DNA of 64,000 bases from Mucilaginibacter gossypiicola (GCF_900110105.1 NZ_FOCL01000012.1:105721-169720), one strand, 5' to 3'; shown: positions 36,191-45,458, numbered from the stretch's first letter. Notes: generated from the sequence alone by a model not told the origin. Translations and numbers: made by a program.

Positions 36191-36394
36191 ATGAATTGGG
36201 AACTGTTTATTGGTGGCGCAGGTTCTTTAGCAGCCGCATATCTATTTTATAGGCTATTTGTTAAAGATGGAAAACCATACTATGAAGATATCGGCCGGAA
36301 AGTTCTTAAAGTCAGTTACATTAAAAGTTGGGGCTTAGTGATTACGGCTATTATCGCTGGAATAATATTGATTTTTCAATCCTTATCAGTATAA
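36191..36394 (+). CDS. Small membrane protein, 67 aa
   Basis: Two predicted membrane helices (about residues 4-22 and 46-65) joined by a charged loop (KDGKPYYEDIGRK). The second helix segment is ITAIIAGIILIF. The start follows an A-rich AAAAAAGAAATG leader. No family recognised. A divergent TonB receptor gene lies upstream. Confidence 0.6.
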   Translation: MNWELFIGGAGSLAAAYLFYRLFVKDGKPYYEDIGRKVLKVSYIKSWGLVITAIIAGIILIFQSLSV

Positions 36395-36485
36395 ATTTTA
36401 AATAAGCTTATTTTATCTACTGCGTTGCTGCCGCAATCCTCCTGCTTTTGTCCCGCATTAACGTCACGAAGCTGACATTGCATAA

Positions 36486-37394
36486 CTATTCATTCAACAT
36501 AAACTTATCTACTCCATCGGCCGGCTGCCACTTATCAGCTGGTTCAAAATAATGCCATAGCAGGGCCGATATTTTTTTGATCAGCAAGCCTGCTTCGTTG
36601 TTGGGCGTCCAGCTGGTATCGGTATTATGATTGGTAATGATCGAAAACACATAGTCACCATGTGGGGCGTTAACCAGCACTGTTTCTGAGCGCGATTCGT
36701 CAACAGCACCCTGTTTGGATATGGTATGTACATAAGGCGGAATTTGCGACAGCGCATGCTCATCCCAGTAAATACGGCCCATATTACGGTACATCCGCTC
36801 GCTGGCTGCCGGGCTTACTGCTTTACCTTCACGGATCATGGTAAACAATCGGCACATTTCGCGCGGGGTACTTACGCCCCACCCATATATTTTGCGCATA
36901 GCTTCACGGCCCGGTGCTCTTGAATTTACACGCATCACCTTAAATCCATTCTGATCGAGCCAGTTGTTGATATATTCACTGCCCACCAGCTTTTGCAGCC
37001 AAAGGCTTGCGGTGTTATCGCTCATGGTGATCATGAGCATGGCTACCTTACTCAGTTGCACGGTATCTTTATCTTTAAAAGAACCCAACAAATCTTCGCC
37101 TGCATACAGTAACGAGTCGCGATAACCCAGTTTCTGATTATATTTCAGTTCGCCTTTTTCTATCTTATCCATCACCCCGCATTGAATACTTACTTTAATC
37201 ATGCTTGCCGTAGGGAACAGCGTATCTGCATTGATCTCAGCAGTTTTACCTGTTTTTAAATTGTGTACATAGATGCCAACCTGTCCGTGAAAATCTTTTA
37301 CTGCATCATTTAATTTAGCGGTGAGCTTACTATCGGTTTGAGCAAAGGCTGATGCCGCCAATAACAGCAACAGCAGGGTGAGTTTATGTTTCAT
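36486..37394 (-). CDS. Class A beta-lactamase-like serine hydrolase, unusual omega loop
   Basis: A 302-residue periplasmic protein (signal peptide to AFAQ, residue 19). It carries the serine beta-lactamase/transpeptidase motifs: Ser64-x-x-Lys67 (TASMIK), Ser125-Asp-Asn127, and Lys227-Gln-Gly229 in place of KTG. In class A enzymes Glu166 and Asn170 of the omega loop deacylate the drug; here GREAMRK offers a glutamate at 164 but no asparagine four residues later, and the loop is short. It may be a weak beta-lactamase or a different serine hydrolase. Confidence 0.8.
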   Translation of the reverse strand: MKHKLTLLLLLLAASAFAQTDSKLTAKLNDAVKDFHGQVGIYVHNLKTGKTAEINADTLFPTASMIKVSIQCGVMDKIEKGELKYNQKLGYRDSLLYAGEDLLGSFKDKDTVQLSKVAMLMITMSDNTASLWLQKLVGSEYINNWLDQNGFKVMRVNSRAPGREAMRKIYGWGVSTPREMCRLFTMIREGKAVSPAASERMYRNMGRIYWDEHALSQIPPYVHTISKQGAVDESRSETVLVNAPHGDYVFSIITNHNTDTSWTPNNEAGLLIKKISALLWHYFEPADKWQPADGVDKFMLNE

Positions 37395-37513
37395 GAGATG
37401 AGCGATCTGGAAAAATGAAAATACAAATTTTTAATCGATGAGCAACCATGCGTTCAAACCGGAGGTACTACTCAAAACTATGTTTTCTATATTTACAAAA
37501 ACTCGCGTAGCAC

Positions 37514-37972
37514 ATGAACCATTTTGTTGATATCACCAACCGCAAAGTACTGTACCGCTTATTGCTTAACATCGATGCGCAGGCTAAGCCACTTTGGGGT
37601 AAAATGACGCCTCAACAAATGATCGAACATCTTATAACTCAGGTTCAATACACCAACGGCGTTAAAATACCAACCTGGGACGGGCCTCATGAAAACACCC
37701 CTACACGTAAGCAGAATGGCATTTATACCGACAATGAAATGCCGCGCAATATCATTTTAGAAGAGTTGCCCGAAACGTTAACCTACCCAGACCTGGAAAC
37801 AGCTATTAATCAATTAATGAAAGAGCTGGATGCCTTCGACAGGCATTTCAACACGCTTGACCTTAAAGTGATTCACGGCGGTTTCGGCCCACTGGATTAT
37901 AACGAATGGATCATATGGCATGGTAAACATTTTACGCACCATTTAAAGCAGTTTGGGGTGATAGGCTCGTAG
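37514..37972 (+). CDS. DUF1569 (DinB-like fold) protein
   Basis: A 152-residue helical cytosolic protein. LWGKMTPQQMIEHLITQVQY near residue 30 and the C-terminal WHGKHFTHHLKQFG match DUF1569/DinB-like four-helix bundles, which often bind a metal through three histidines; His47, and histidines of the HGKHFTHH cluster, are candidates. Members are thiol- or metal-dependent enzymes in some cases, but no reaction is known for this one. It diverges from the beta-lactamase-like gene. Confidence 0.78.
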   Translation: MNHFVDITNRKVLYRLLLNIDAQAKPLWGKMTPQQMIEHLITQVQYTNGVKIPTWDGPHENTPTRKQNGIYTDNEMPRNIILEELPETLTYPDLETAINQLMKELDAFDRHFNTLDLKVIHGGFGPLDYNEWIIWHGKHFTHHLKQFGVIGS

Positions 37973-38127
37973 TAAATTGGTATCAAATATTAACTTTGCT
38001 GTTCTTCATAAATTTAAAAGAAGAAAAACGTCATTGCGAGTAACCACCAGGGAAGCCTTGGAAAATATCGTGATGACGTGTAAAATATGTTTTAGAGATA
38101 GTGCGATGGGTTGCGTTAGGGATGGGA

Positions 38128-38193
38128 GCGGATACCGGCCTGTGGCTAAGGCCCGTGTTGTATGAGCGTACAGCCCGGGCCGCAGGCAACGCC
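38128..38193 (+). repeat. Repeat family 'GGATACCGGCC', copy 2
   Basis: Blocks GCGGATACCGGCCTGTGG, TAAGGCCCGTG and GTACAGCCCGGGCCGCAGGC, same order as copies 1 and 3. The last block can pair with GCCTGTGGCTAAGGCCC. Confidence 0.75.
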
Positions 38194-38248
38194 CATGTTA
38201 TAAAACCTATCAAAAAAAACACACCTAATAATCAATAACTTACAATTA

Positions 38249-38330
38249 CGTCATTATAAGGTACGAAGCAATCGCAAACAATACAGAGTGGCCCTGCTAA
38301 TAGGGGATTGCTTCGTACCTCGCAATGACG
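38249..38330. repeat. Palindromic repeat family 'CGTCATTGCGAG', copy 4
   Basis: 82 bp; the left arm has drifted (CGTCATTATAAGGTACGAAG) while the right arm (CTTCGTACCTCGCAATGACG) is intact. Confidence 0.8.
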
Positions 38331-38348
38331 GGTTGAGAAAAACCATAT

Positions 38349-39392
38349 ATGAAATTCCTGCGCTGGCTTTTAATCCCTTTTTCGCTGATCTATGGCCTTA
38401 TTGTTGGGATCCGTAACTGGTGTTATAACCGGGGCATCTTCAAAAGCACCGGGTTTGATATGCCGGTTATCGTTGTAGGTAACCTTGATGTTGGCGGTGC
38501 CGGCAAAAGCCCCATGACAGAATACCTGATCAGGCTGTTAAAAGACAGTTATAAAATAACCACACTCAGCCGGGGTTATGGTCGCACCACAAAAGGCTTT
38601 TTATTAGCATCTGCTGAAAGCAAAGCCTCCGATATTGGCGATGAGCCTGCACAATTCAAACATAAATTTCCGGATATTGACGTAGCCGTTTCCGAAAAAC
38701 GGGTTGATGGCGTTGAACAGTTGAAAGACAATCATGATATTATCATTTTAGATGATGCTTACCAGCACCGGGCACTTGAACCGGGCATGAGCATTTTACT
38801 TTTTGATTATAGTCGGGTTAACGAGCCTCACTTCCTGCTTCCGGCGGGTAACCTGCGCGAATCATTTGCCGGGCGCAAAAGGGCGGATGTGATCATCATC
38901 AGTAAATGCCCTGCCTCCCTTACCGATCTGGAACAGGGCCGGGTAATTAAACGGATCAAGCCTTATCCTCACCAGTCGCTATTTTTCACAACTATCAATT
39001 ATCTCCCTGCTCAAACTATGGAGGGGGCAACGGTTACCAATGATATCGACAAGCAAACCACGGTTTTCCTGCTTACCGGGATAGCTAATCCTAAGCCATT
39101 GCTGGCGTATCTGAAAAAGCAAACCGAACTGCTTATTCATCACAATTATCCCGACCATCACCGTTTTAGCTTAAAAAATATCAGTAAACTTGCCAATGAT
39201 TTTTGGGCCTGCTCCTCACAAAAAAAAGTGATCATCACAACAGAAAAGGATGCACAGCGTTTAGGGGAACAGGACCTGCTTCCGATGGTTAAAAAACTAC
39301 CCATTTTGGTGCTGCCCATAGGCATTAGTTTTTTAAATAACGGGCAACAACAATTTGACGAATTAATACAAACATATGTTAGACAATATTGA
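38349..39392 (+). CDS. lpxK: Tetraacyldisaccharide 4'-kinase
   Basis: Inner-membrane-associated kinase that adds the 4'-phosphate to lipid A. The 347 residues begin with a membrane-binding hydrophobic helix (LIPFSLIYGLIVGIRNWCY), followed by the P-loop VGNLDVGGAGKSPM (Lys53, Ser54), the acidic IILDDAYQHR motif and a GRKRADVIIISK block. It overlaps the start of the purine phosphorylase gene by 17 bp, so the two are cotranscribed; this order is common in Bacteroidota. Confidence 0.95.
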   Translation: MKFLRWLLIPFSLIYGLIVGIRNWCYNRGIFKSTGFDMPVIVVGNLDVGGAGKSPMTEYLIRLLKDSYKITTLSRGYGRTTKGFLLASAESKASDIGDEPAQFKHKFPDIDVAVSEKRVDGVEQLKDNHDIIILDDAYQHRALEPGMSILLFDYSRVNEPHFLLPAGNLRESFAGRKRADVIIISKCPASLTDLEQGRVIKRIKPYPHQSLFFTTINYLPAQTMEGATVTNDIDKQTTVFLLTGIANPKPLLAYLKKQTELLIHHNYPDHHRFSLKNISKLANDFWACSSQKKVIITTEKDAQRLGEQDLLPMVKKLPILVLPIGISFLNNGQQQFDELIQTYVRQY

Positions 39393-40191
39393 AGGCACTG
39401 CGCAATACATCAAAAACCGAATAGGCGATTTTGTACCCGAAGTGGGGATTATCTTAGGCACCGGTCTTGGAGGCCTGGTAAAAGAAATTGAGGTTGAAAA
39501 ACAGCTCATGTATTCTAATATCCCTGATTTTCCAATCTCAACATTAGAGTTCCATTCGGGTAAACTTATTTTTGGTACGCTTGCAGGTGTTAAAGTTGTT
39601 GCCATGCAAGGCCGCCTACATTATTACGAAGGCTATAATATGCAGCAAATCACCTTCCCGGTGAGGGTGATGAAATACCTGGGCATCAAAACGCTTTACG
39701 TATCAAACGCCAGCGGCTCGCTCAATCCCGATTTTAAAAAAGGCGACCTGATGATCATTGAAGACCATATTAACCTGCAGCCGCAAAACCCGCTTGTTGG
39801 CCGCAATTATGAAGAGCTTGGCCCCCGGTTCCCTGATATGAGCGAACCTTACCGTCATGATATGATCGAAAAAGGTTTAGCCATTGCACAAAAAAACAAT
39901 ATCACCTGCCATAAAGGCGTTTACGTAGCAGTAACCGGCCCTAACCTGGAAACCCGTGCCGAATACAAATACCTGCGCATCATTGGAGGCGACGCGGTTG
40001 GTATGAGCACCGTGCCCGAAGTTATTGTTGCTAACCACATGGGCATCCCAACATTTGCTATTTCGGTATTAACCGATGAGGGCTTCCCTGAAATATTGAA
40101 GCCGATAACACTTGAGGAGATCCTTGCTATTGCGCAGGAAGCCGAACCTAAAATGACCCTGATACTTAAAGAACTGATAGCCGGTAATTAA
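39376..40191 (+). CDS. Purine nucleoside phosphorylase
   Basis: Cleaves purine nucleosides with phosphate to give base and ribose-1-phosphate. The 271 residues are of the trimeric PNP class: EVGIILGTGLGGL near residue 22, FHSGKLIFG, QGRLHYYEGY (phosphate/ribose contacts), SNASGSLNP, ETRAEYKYLR, and the base-pocket VGMSTVPEVIVA. The start lies inside lpxK (17-bp overlap) and the stop overlaps the next ATG by one base, giving a tight three-gene operon. Confidence 0.93.
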   Translation: MLDNIEGTAQYIKNRIGDFVPEVGIILGTGLGGLVKEIEVEKQLMYSNIPDFPISTLEFHSGKLIFGTLAGVKVVAMQGRLHYYEGYNMQQITFPVRVMKYLGIKTLYVSNASGSLNPDFKKGDLMIIEDHINLQPQNPLVGRNYEELGPRFPDMSEPYRHDMIEKGLAIAQKNNITCHKGVYVAVTGPNLETRAEYKYLRIIGGDAVGMSTVPEVIVANHMGIPTFAISVLTDEGFPEILKPITLEEILAIAQEAEPKMTLILKELIAGN

Positions 40192-42290
40192 TGCGCCAAA
40201 AGCTCAAATATATTTTTTTATTGCTGATGTGCCTGTCGGTACAGGCTGCTTTCGCGCAGTATGGAAACCGCACTAATCCGCGCAACCTGCCTACACGTGA
40301 TACTGCACGCCGTCAGGAAAAACAAATGACCGACGATCAACTCCTGGACAGCTTACGCCGCAAGGAAGAAAACAAAAAGGATTCGGTAGTCTTCAGTTCC
40401 AAATTTATCCGTGTTACCAACGAGCGCCTGCTGAACGATAGCACACAGTTGTTCCCGATTGATACCGGTATTACTAATTTCGAGATCTACAGTCCGCTTG
40501 TTGATCCGCGCAGCCCGCGGATCCATTTGGGTAATATTGGCTTATCGCAACGGCCTTTACTTTTTGAGCCCAGCAGGACCATCGGCTTTGACCTCGGTTT
40601 GCATGCACTTGATATTTACGCACTAAAGCCGCAGGACATCAATTATTATAATACCCGGGTACCTTATACCAAGCTTACATTGTACAATGCCTTTGGTGGC
40701 TCGGCTATCCAGTTATTCAATATCGTCCATACCCAAAACATAAAGCCCAACTGGAATATCGGCTTTAACCTCAATTTCAACGGATCAAAGGGGTTTTATA
40801 ACTATAACAACGTGCTGGGCCAAAACGTAAGTGGTTTGAATGCCTCCATTTTTACCTGGTACGAATCAAAAAGCAAACGGTACAACTTGCTGGCCAACCT
40901 GTTGTTTAACAATCTCAAGGCGCCCGAAACGGGTAGCATCCTCAACGATTCGGTATTTACCAGCACTAATGTAAACAACGCCTTTTCAAAAGACAGGGCA
41001 GCGGTACGCCTGCCGTATAGCTATGAGAACTGGAACGACAAAGGACTTTACATTAAACAGTTTTACTATTTAGGTCGGATAGATAGCCTAAATAAAGGTA
41101 AGGATAACTCAAAGATCCTGCCTACCCAACGCGTATCACATACCCTTCATATCTCAAACAGCAGGTACCTTTATAAGCAAAGCGGCGTTGATACCTACAA
41201 TGTATTTCCCGATTATTATTACAGTAATAACCGGTCGCGCGATTCAACAGTCGTCACGCATATTCAGAATGAGTTTTCGTACAGCTTTTACCTCCGAAGC
41301 AAATCGGTGAAATTTGTTAAGAATGAGCTGAAGCTTGATCTGGGCCTTGTGCATGACTTTTACTCTTATAACCAGTATGTAAGTGATACCACGCTTAACC
41401 AGTACGGTGCAAAATACATTCACCAGGATAAAGTACAGCACAATACATTTCAGGACATTACGCTGAAAGCTAAATTAGGGTATCGTTTCAGCGATCGTAT
41501 AGCCCTTGATGCCGATTTCAGGCAAATTGCCCAGGGCCGCGATTTTGGCAATTATTTGTATGATGCCAAACTTACCCTGGCTGGCGGCAAAAAAACAGGT
41601 AAGATCATTTTAGAAGCCTATTCGCAAAACAGCTCGCCGCCGTTGGTTTATAACAACTGGATCTCCAATCATTATATTTTCCATAATGATTTCAGCAATC
41701 AGAAAACTACCAGCGCATCGTTCAACTACATTAACAATGCCCTGCAAATTGATTTAAAAGCCGAATACTTTTTGATTAGCAATTACCTGTATTTTACGGC
41801 ACAAGATGGCGGCAGTGATGTACGCCCGGCGCAACTTGGCAGTTCCATCAACCTGTTAAAAATAAGTCTGGGTAAAAACTTCGCTTACAGGAGCCTGCAT
41901 TTTGATAACTACGTAGTATATCAAAAAACCGACTATCAGAGCACGCTTCGTACGCCGGAGGTATATGCTTACAGCAGCTTGTATGTTAACAGGAATTTGC
42001 TTAATGTACTACATGCCAGTATGGGTATAAATGGACGATATAATACAGAATATGTTGCCCCTTCATATGCCCCGGGCCTGGGTCAGTTTTATAACGGCGC
42101 AAACGTAACTTTTTCATCATACCCTATATTCGGCGTATTTTTCAAAGCAACATTACAACGTACCAACCTGTTTGTTGCTTATGATTACATTAACCAGCGT
42201 GCCTGGAGCAAAGGCTATTATACCGTAAACCGCTATCCTCAGCAGGATGCTATCCTGAAGTTTGGCGTTTCGTGGACGTTTTATAATTAA
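40191..42290 (+). CDS. Putative porin, large outer-membrane beta-barrel
   Basis: A 699-residue protein with a signal peptide (ending AFAQ at residue 23), a Asp/Arg/Lys-rich linker (TDDQLLDSLRRKEENKK) and a long barrel ending in an aromatic residue pattern (LKFGVSWTFYN). It corresponds to the 'putative porin' family of Bacteroidota (Porin_10 type). It overlaps the PNP stop by one base (TAATG). The link between a barrel, lipid A kinase and PNP suggests envelope or nutrient handling, but this is context only. Confidence 0.82.
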   Translation: MRQKLKYIFLLLMCLSVQAAFAQYGNRTNPRNLPTRDTARRQEKQMTDDQLLDSLRRKEENKKDSVVFSSKFIRVTNERLLNDSTQLFPIDTGITNFEIYSPLVDPRSPRIHLGNIGLSQRPLLFEPSRTIGFDLGLHALDIYALKPQDINYYNTRVPYTKLTLYNAFGGSAIQLFNIVHTQNIKPNWNIGFNLNFNGSKGFYNYNNVLGQNVSGLNASIFTWYESKSKRYNLLANLLFNNLKAPETGSILNDSVFTSTNVNNAFSKDRAAVRLPYSYENWNDKGLYIKQFYYLGRIDSLNKGKDNSKILPTQRVSHTLHISNSRYLYKQSGVDTYNVFPDYYYSNNRSRDSTVVTHIQNEFSYSFYLRSKSVKFVKNELKLDLGLVHDFYSYNQYVSDTTLNQYGAKYIHQDKVQHNTFQDITLKAKLGYRFSDRIALDADFRQIAQGRDFGNYLYDAKLTLAGGKKTGKIILEAYSQNSSPPLVYNNWISNHYIFHNDFSNQKTTSASFNYINNALQIDLKAEYFLISNYLYFTAQDGGSDVRPAQLGSSINLLKISLGKNFAYRSLHFDNYVVYQKTDYQSTLRTPEVYAYSSLYVNRNLLNVLHASMGINGRYNTEYVAPSYAPGLGQFYNGANVTFSSYPIFGVFFKATLQRTNLFVAYDYINQRAWSKGYYTVNRYPQQDAILKFGVSWTFYN

Positions 42291-42329
42291 TAAAGCATCC
42301 TATACAGTTCAAAAAAATGTCTTAGACTG

Positions 42330-42372
42330 GCGCAAGTCTTGTGTGGCAGGAAAGCAGGCGGATGACTTGTGC
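42330..42372 (+). repeat. RAYT-associated REP hairpin, copy 1
   Basis: 43 bp starting GCGCAAGT and ending ACTTGTGC; the ends pair over 8 bp with one G-T wobble. Nearly identical to the copy at 42399 (69 bp downstream, tandem), and to an inverted copy at 43039. Confidence 0.8.
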
Positions 42373-42398
42373 CTTTGCAAAGATGTCTTGTGTTTTTG

Positions 42399-42441
42399 GC
42401 GCAAGTCTTGTGCGGCAGGAATGCTGGTGGATGACTTGTGC
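42399..42441 (+). repeat. RAYT-associated REP hairpin, copy 2
   Basis: 43 bp, ends nine bases after the RAYT stop codon (downstream side of the gene). Same end sequences as copy 1; inner part GTGCGGCAGG then GGATG. Confidence 0.8.
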
Positions 42442-42449
42442 CTTTTGAG

Positions 42450-43007
42450 TTAATATACTACTTCAACTTCCCTCAAAACGCCACCTTTTTCTTCGTAATT
42501 AGAAGCACTGCTATAAACATACGCTGACGCTTCGTCGACCCATCCTGCTTTAACCGGATTTTGATGAATATAATCCAACTTTCGATCAAACATATCTGAA
42601 TTGGGTTCAATTTCTATCGGATGATTTTCTTGTTGCCATAATTGATAGTGAGTATTATTTGAATTTGCTTTTCCTGTATCGGAAAAGAGTTTAAGTATCC
42701 ACTGCTTTCGGCTTTCTACCGGATTTTCTATGATCTCCCTGATAATTTTAACAGACGAAAACTTTTTCATATCCCGCATAATAGCTGATAGACTTTGATC
42801 ACCTTTTTTGCCTATGAGCAAATGAACGTGATTGCTCATAATAACAAACCCATAAATAATTAAACCTTTTTCCTTCACACAATAGCGAAAGCTATCAAGC
42901 AAGATATCACGATATATGTTTCTTGTAAAAACATCAACCCAATGAACCACTGCAAAGGTTACGAAGTAGACACCCTCTGGGTTAGCGAATTTATATTTGG
43001 TACTCAC
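42450..43007 (-). CDS. REP-associated tyrosine transposase (RAYT, Y1/IS200-like)
   Basis: An HUH-type single-strand DNA transposase domesticated to move REP hairpins. The 185 residues from GTG 43007 start STKYKFANPEGVYFVTF, carry MSNHVHLL (the HUH pair), and end with the catalytic-tyrosine region YIHQNPVKAGW and YVYSSASNY. The frame is open to 43070, but the residues before GTG 43007 are not family-like, and most of that stretch is the REP copy at 43039-43081. REP copies flank both sides of the gene. This is the expected setting of an active or recent RAYT. Confidence 0.88.
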   Translation of the reverse strand: MSTKYKFANPEGVYFVTFAVVHWVDVFTRNIYRDILLDSFRYCVKEKGLIIYGFVIMSNHVHLLIGKKGDQSLSAIMRDMKKFSSVKIIREIIENPVESRKQWILKLFSDTGKANSNNTHYQLWQQENHPIEIEPNSDMFDRKLDYIHQNPVKAGWVDEASAYVYSSASNYEEKGGVLREVEVVY

Positions 43008-43038
43008 ACGCTGAAAATAGTTAAATATAATAAAGAAA

Positions 43039-43081
43039 GCACAAGTGAGCATCCCTCCGGCCAACCACACAACACTTGCGC
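43039..43081 (-). repeat. RAYT-associated REP hairpin, copy 3 (inverted)
   Basis: On the minus strand it reads GCGCAAGT ... ACTTGTGC and is 43 bp like the two downstream copies. It lies 32 bp before the RAYT start, so the gene is bracketed by REPs in opposite orientation. Confidence 0.8.
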
Positions 43082-43125
43082 TAAAAAACAGCTTCTATAA
43101 TTATAAATCCGCAAAAAAAACCTTC

Positions 43126-43494
43126 TTACCCCTTCAATTCTTCACTAAATGTAAGCCTGTTGCCAAAAGGATCATGAACAGTCATGGTTATAGTTTTGTC
43201 ATTCCATTCGGGCACTTCCAGGCCGGGACGGTTGTATTTGTATTTCTTGGCGATTAGGTGCGCGTGATAATCCCTTAGCTCTGTAAAATCATCAATAGCC
43301 ACGTGGCTGCCTGGACTGGCATCGCCGTGATGTTCGGAAAGGTAAAGCACCACATCGCGCAGGGATATTTGAATGTATACCGGCACACCTTCGGGCTTAT
43401 GTTCCCAATCAGTTTTAAAGCCGAGCCAAGTAATATAAAACTCAATGGCTTTATCGTAATCAAAAATTCGGAGAATGGGTTTTGTTATCGACAT
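43126..43494 (-). CDS. VOC/glyoxalase superfamily protein
   Basis: A 122-residue single VOC domain. Characteristic are ITKPILRIFDYDKAIEFYIT (first beta-alpha-beta unit), VPVYIQISLRDVVLYLSEHH, and the closing TVHDPFGNRLTFSEE. It resembles bleomycin-resistance-type glyoxalase proteins; the reaction is unknown. I chose ATG 43494 (MSITKP); the frame extends to 43566, but the additional 24 residues are not conserved-looking. Confidence 0.82.
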   Translation of the reverse strand: MSITKPILRIFDYDKAIEFYITWLGFKTDWEHKPEGVPVYIQISLRDVVLYLSEHHGDASPGSHVAIDDFTELRDYHAHLIAKKYKYNRPGLEVPEWNDKTITMTVHDPFGNRLTFSEELKG

Positions 43495-43722
43495 AGGTAA
43501 TTGATTGTTAAACAAATTTAACGGAAAATGCTGCCGCTTTTGTACAGCGAACATACTTGTTTTCAATTAACTGGCTGCAAATGTTAATAGATGTTAAATA
43601 CGCCCCGAAAGACATTGTAAATTAGGTTTCCATACAACAGATACCTTACTTTCGTCGGCACATTTAGCCCCCTCGTCTATTACATTGAGAGTGGGTTCAA
43701 AATGAGACTACCTTAGCATGAT

Positions 43723-44757
43723 ATGTTTAAACGGATAAAACCGGCGCTGATTATCGAAATTTGTATCCATCTTTTATTTTGGGCACTGATCATATTTACG
43801 CCCGTAATTTCCAGACCGGATATGCGGGGTTTTCCGCAACCAGCCTTTTCGCTGGGCCATATTATCAGTTTTAACCTCGTGCTGGCGGCCGAGTTTTATC
43901 TCAACGCTTTTGTCCTTATTCCCGGGATCTTAAAAAAGAATATCTGGCTTTACTTTTTTTCGCTGCTTGCCTCTTTTGTGGTATTTAATATCATACTGAT
44001 GGCAGTACGGCACTATTTTCCAGTACCTCATTTTCCGTGGATGGGGCAGCATCACCGGCCACAGGGGCCTTATCTGGTTATATTCCCATTACTCTCCATC
44101 ACAGCAGGGAGTTTTGCCTATCACTACCTGGCCGATCAGTTTAAGGCCATCAACAAAAAAAAGGACATTGATAATGCTTCGCTGATCTCTGAACTGGCCT
44201 TTTTACGCTCACAGATCAGTCCGCATTTTATTTTTAATGTAATTAACAGCGCAGTCGCGCTTTCACGGTTAAACCCCTCGGCAGTTGAGCCAACGCTCAT
44301 TCAGCTTTCCAAATTGCTCCGGTATATGCTTTATGTAACCGATGCAGAAAAAGTTACGCTGTTCCAAAAAGAAGACTATCTCCGCAGCTATATCGAACTG
44401 CAGCAGCTCCGTTTTCGCGACCAGGTGAAAGTGAGCTTCAGTTCTGATATCAAAGCTCCCGAAAAAACGATAGAACCCATGCTGCTGATCCCCTTTGTGG
44501 AAAATGCTTTTAAACATGGCACTGGAGATATTGAAGCACCGGCTATAGCTATTACACTTTTTACCGACGAAAAAAACCTGCGTTTCAGCGTACAAAACGT
44601 GTATAATCCTACCGAAGACAGTAAAGATAATGCCTCAGGTATCGGTCTTGCCAATGTTAAACGCCGGCTCGAACTGTTATATCCCGGCAAACACAACCTA
44701 TATATCAATCAAAACGAGCAGGCTTATATAGTTATGCTGCAACTGGAACTTAAATGA
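43723..44757 (+). CDS. LytS-type sensor histidine kinase
   Basis: A 344-residue inner-membrane kinase. Four membrane helices occupy the first about 135 residues; the His-kinase (PF06580-like) domain starts with LRSQISPHFIFNVINS (phospho-accepting His about residue 168), and the ATP-binding domain shows PFVENAFKHG (N box) and SGIGLANVKRRLELLY. Its stop overlaps the response regulator start by 4 bp. No sensing domain is seen apart from the membrane part. Confidence 0.93.
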   Translation: MFKRIKPALIIEICIHLLFWALIIFTPVISRPDMRGFPQPAFSLGHIISFNLVLAAEFYLNAFVLIPGILKKNIWLYFFSLLASFVVFNIILMAVRHYFPVPHFPWMGQHHRPQGPYLVIFPLLSITAGSFAYHYLADQFKAINKKKDIDNASLISELAFLRSQISPHFIFNVINSAVALSRLNPSAVEPTLIQLSKLLRYMLYVTDAEKVTLFQKEDYLRSYIELQQLRFRDQVKVSFSSDIKAPEKTIEPMLLIPFVENAFKHGTGDIEAPAIAITLFTDEKNLRFSVQNVYNPTEDSKDNASGIGLANVKRRLELLYPGKHNLYINQNEQAYIVMLQLELK

Positions 44758-45458
44758 TGCGATGTTTAATAATTGACGATGAGCCGCTGGCGCTTGATCT
44801 GCTGGAAGATAACCTGAAACACGTAAACACCATACAGGTAGTAGCACGTTGCCGCAACGCGGGCGAAGCGATCATTGCCATGCAAAAGGAACAAATTGAC
44901 CTTATTTTCAGCGACATATACATGCCTGGCATTAATGGTTTACAGCTCATCAGAAGCCTCACTCAAAAACCTATGGTAATATTTGTAACCGCTTATGAAA
45001 AATTTGCGGTAGAGGGTTTTGAACTCGATGTGGTTGATTACCTGGTAAAACCCGTGCCCTTAGACCGTTTTTTGAAAGCCTGTCATAAAGCGCTTGACCT
45101 GTATGAGCTTCGTCGCAGTTATGTGCCGCAGCCTACAACTAAAAACTATTTCTTTTTGCATGCTGATTATAACCTTGTTAAGATTAGCTTTGACCAGGTT
45201 GAATACATTGAAGGCCTTAAAGATTATATTAAAGTACATCTCATTAATCAGCAAAAACCGGTATTGTCCCGTATCAGCCTAAAAGCTATTGAGCTGCAAT
45301 TACCTCCCGACCAGTTTTTCCGGGTACATAAATCATACCTCGTTAACCTCGACCATGTATCGCAGATGCGCCGTGCCCGTATCAAACTTATCAACACCGA
45401 GATCCCGCTAAGCGATGGTTACCGTGATGTGATTAACAGGATGATCGGGAAGGTGTAA
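44754..45458 (+). CDS. LytTR-family response regulator
   Basis: A 234-residue regulator. The receiver domain (1-120) has Asp54 in LIFSDIYMPG as acceptor, and KPV in VDYLVKPVPLDRF. The LytTR DNA-binding domain (about 135-234) shows YNLVKISFDQVEYIEGLKDY and the RVHKSYLVNLDHV core. LytTR proteins bind paired direct repeats about 21-22 bp apart. It forms a two-component pair with the overlapping kinase and is followed by a TonB receptor/DUF4249 pair. No paired-box operator of the 18.2-kb kind was seen in front of these genes. Confidence 0.93.
   Translation: MMRCLIIDDEPLALDLLEDNLKHVNTIQVVARCRNAGEAIIAMQKEQIDLIFSDIYMPGINGLQLIRSLTQKPMVIFVTAYEKFAVEGFELDVVDYLVKPVPLDRFLKACHKALDLYELRRSYVPQPTTKNYFFLHADYNLVKISFDQVEYIEGLKDYIKVHLINQQKPVLSRISLKAIELQLPPDQFFRVHKSYLVNLDHVSQMRRARIKLINTEIPLSDGYRDVINRMIGKV

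Larger units (their letters stand above)
37973..38348. other. 376-bp intergenic region with three repeat elements before lpxK
   Basis: It contains a decayed CATTGCGAG copy (38029-38078), the GGATACCGGCC element (38128-38193) and a complete 82-bp CGTCATT palindrome (38249-38330) ending 18 bp before the lpxK start. The lpxK promoter must overlap these repeats or lie within them. Confidence 0.65.

Noticed and set aside
42262..42453. 63-codon frame across the REP copies
   Set aside because: It is the translation of two tandem REP hairpins, not a protein.
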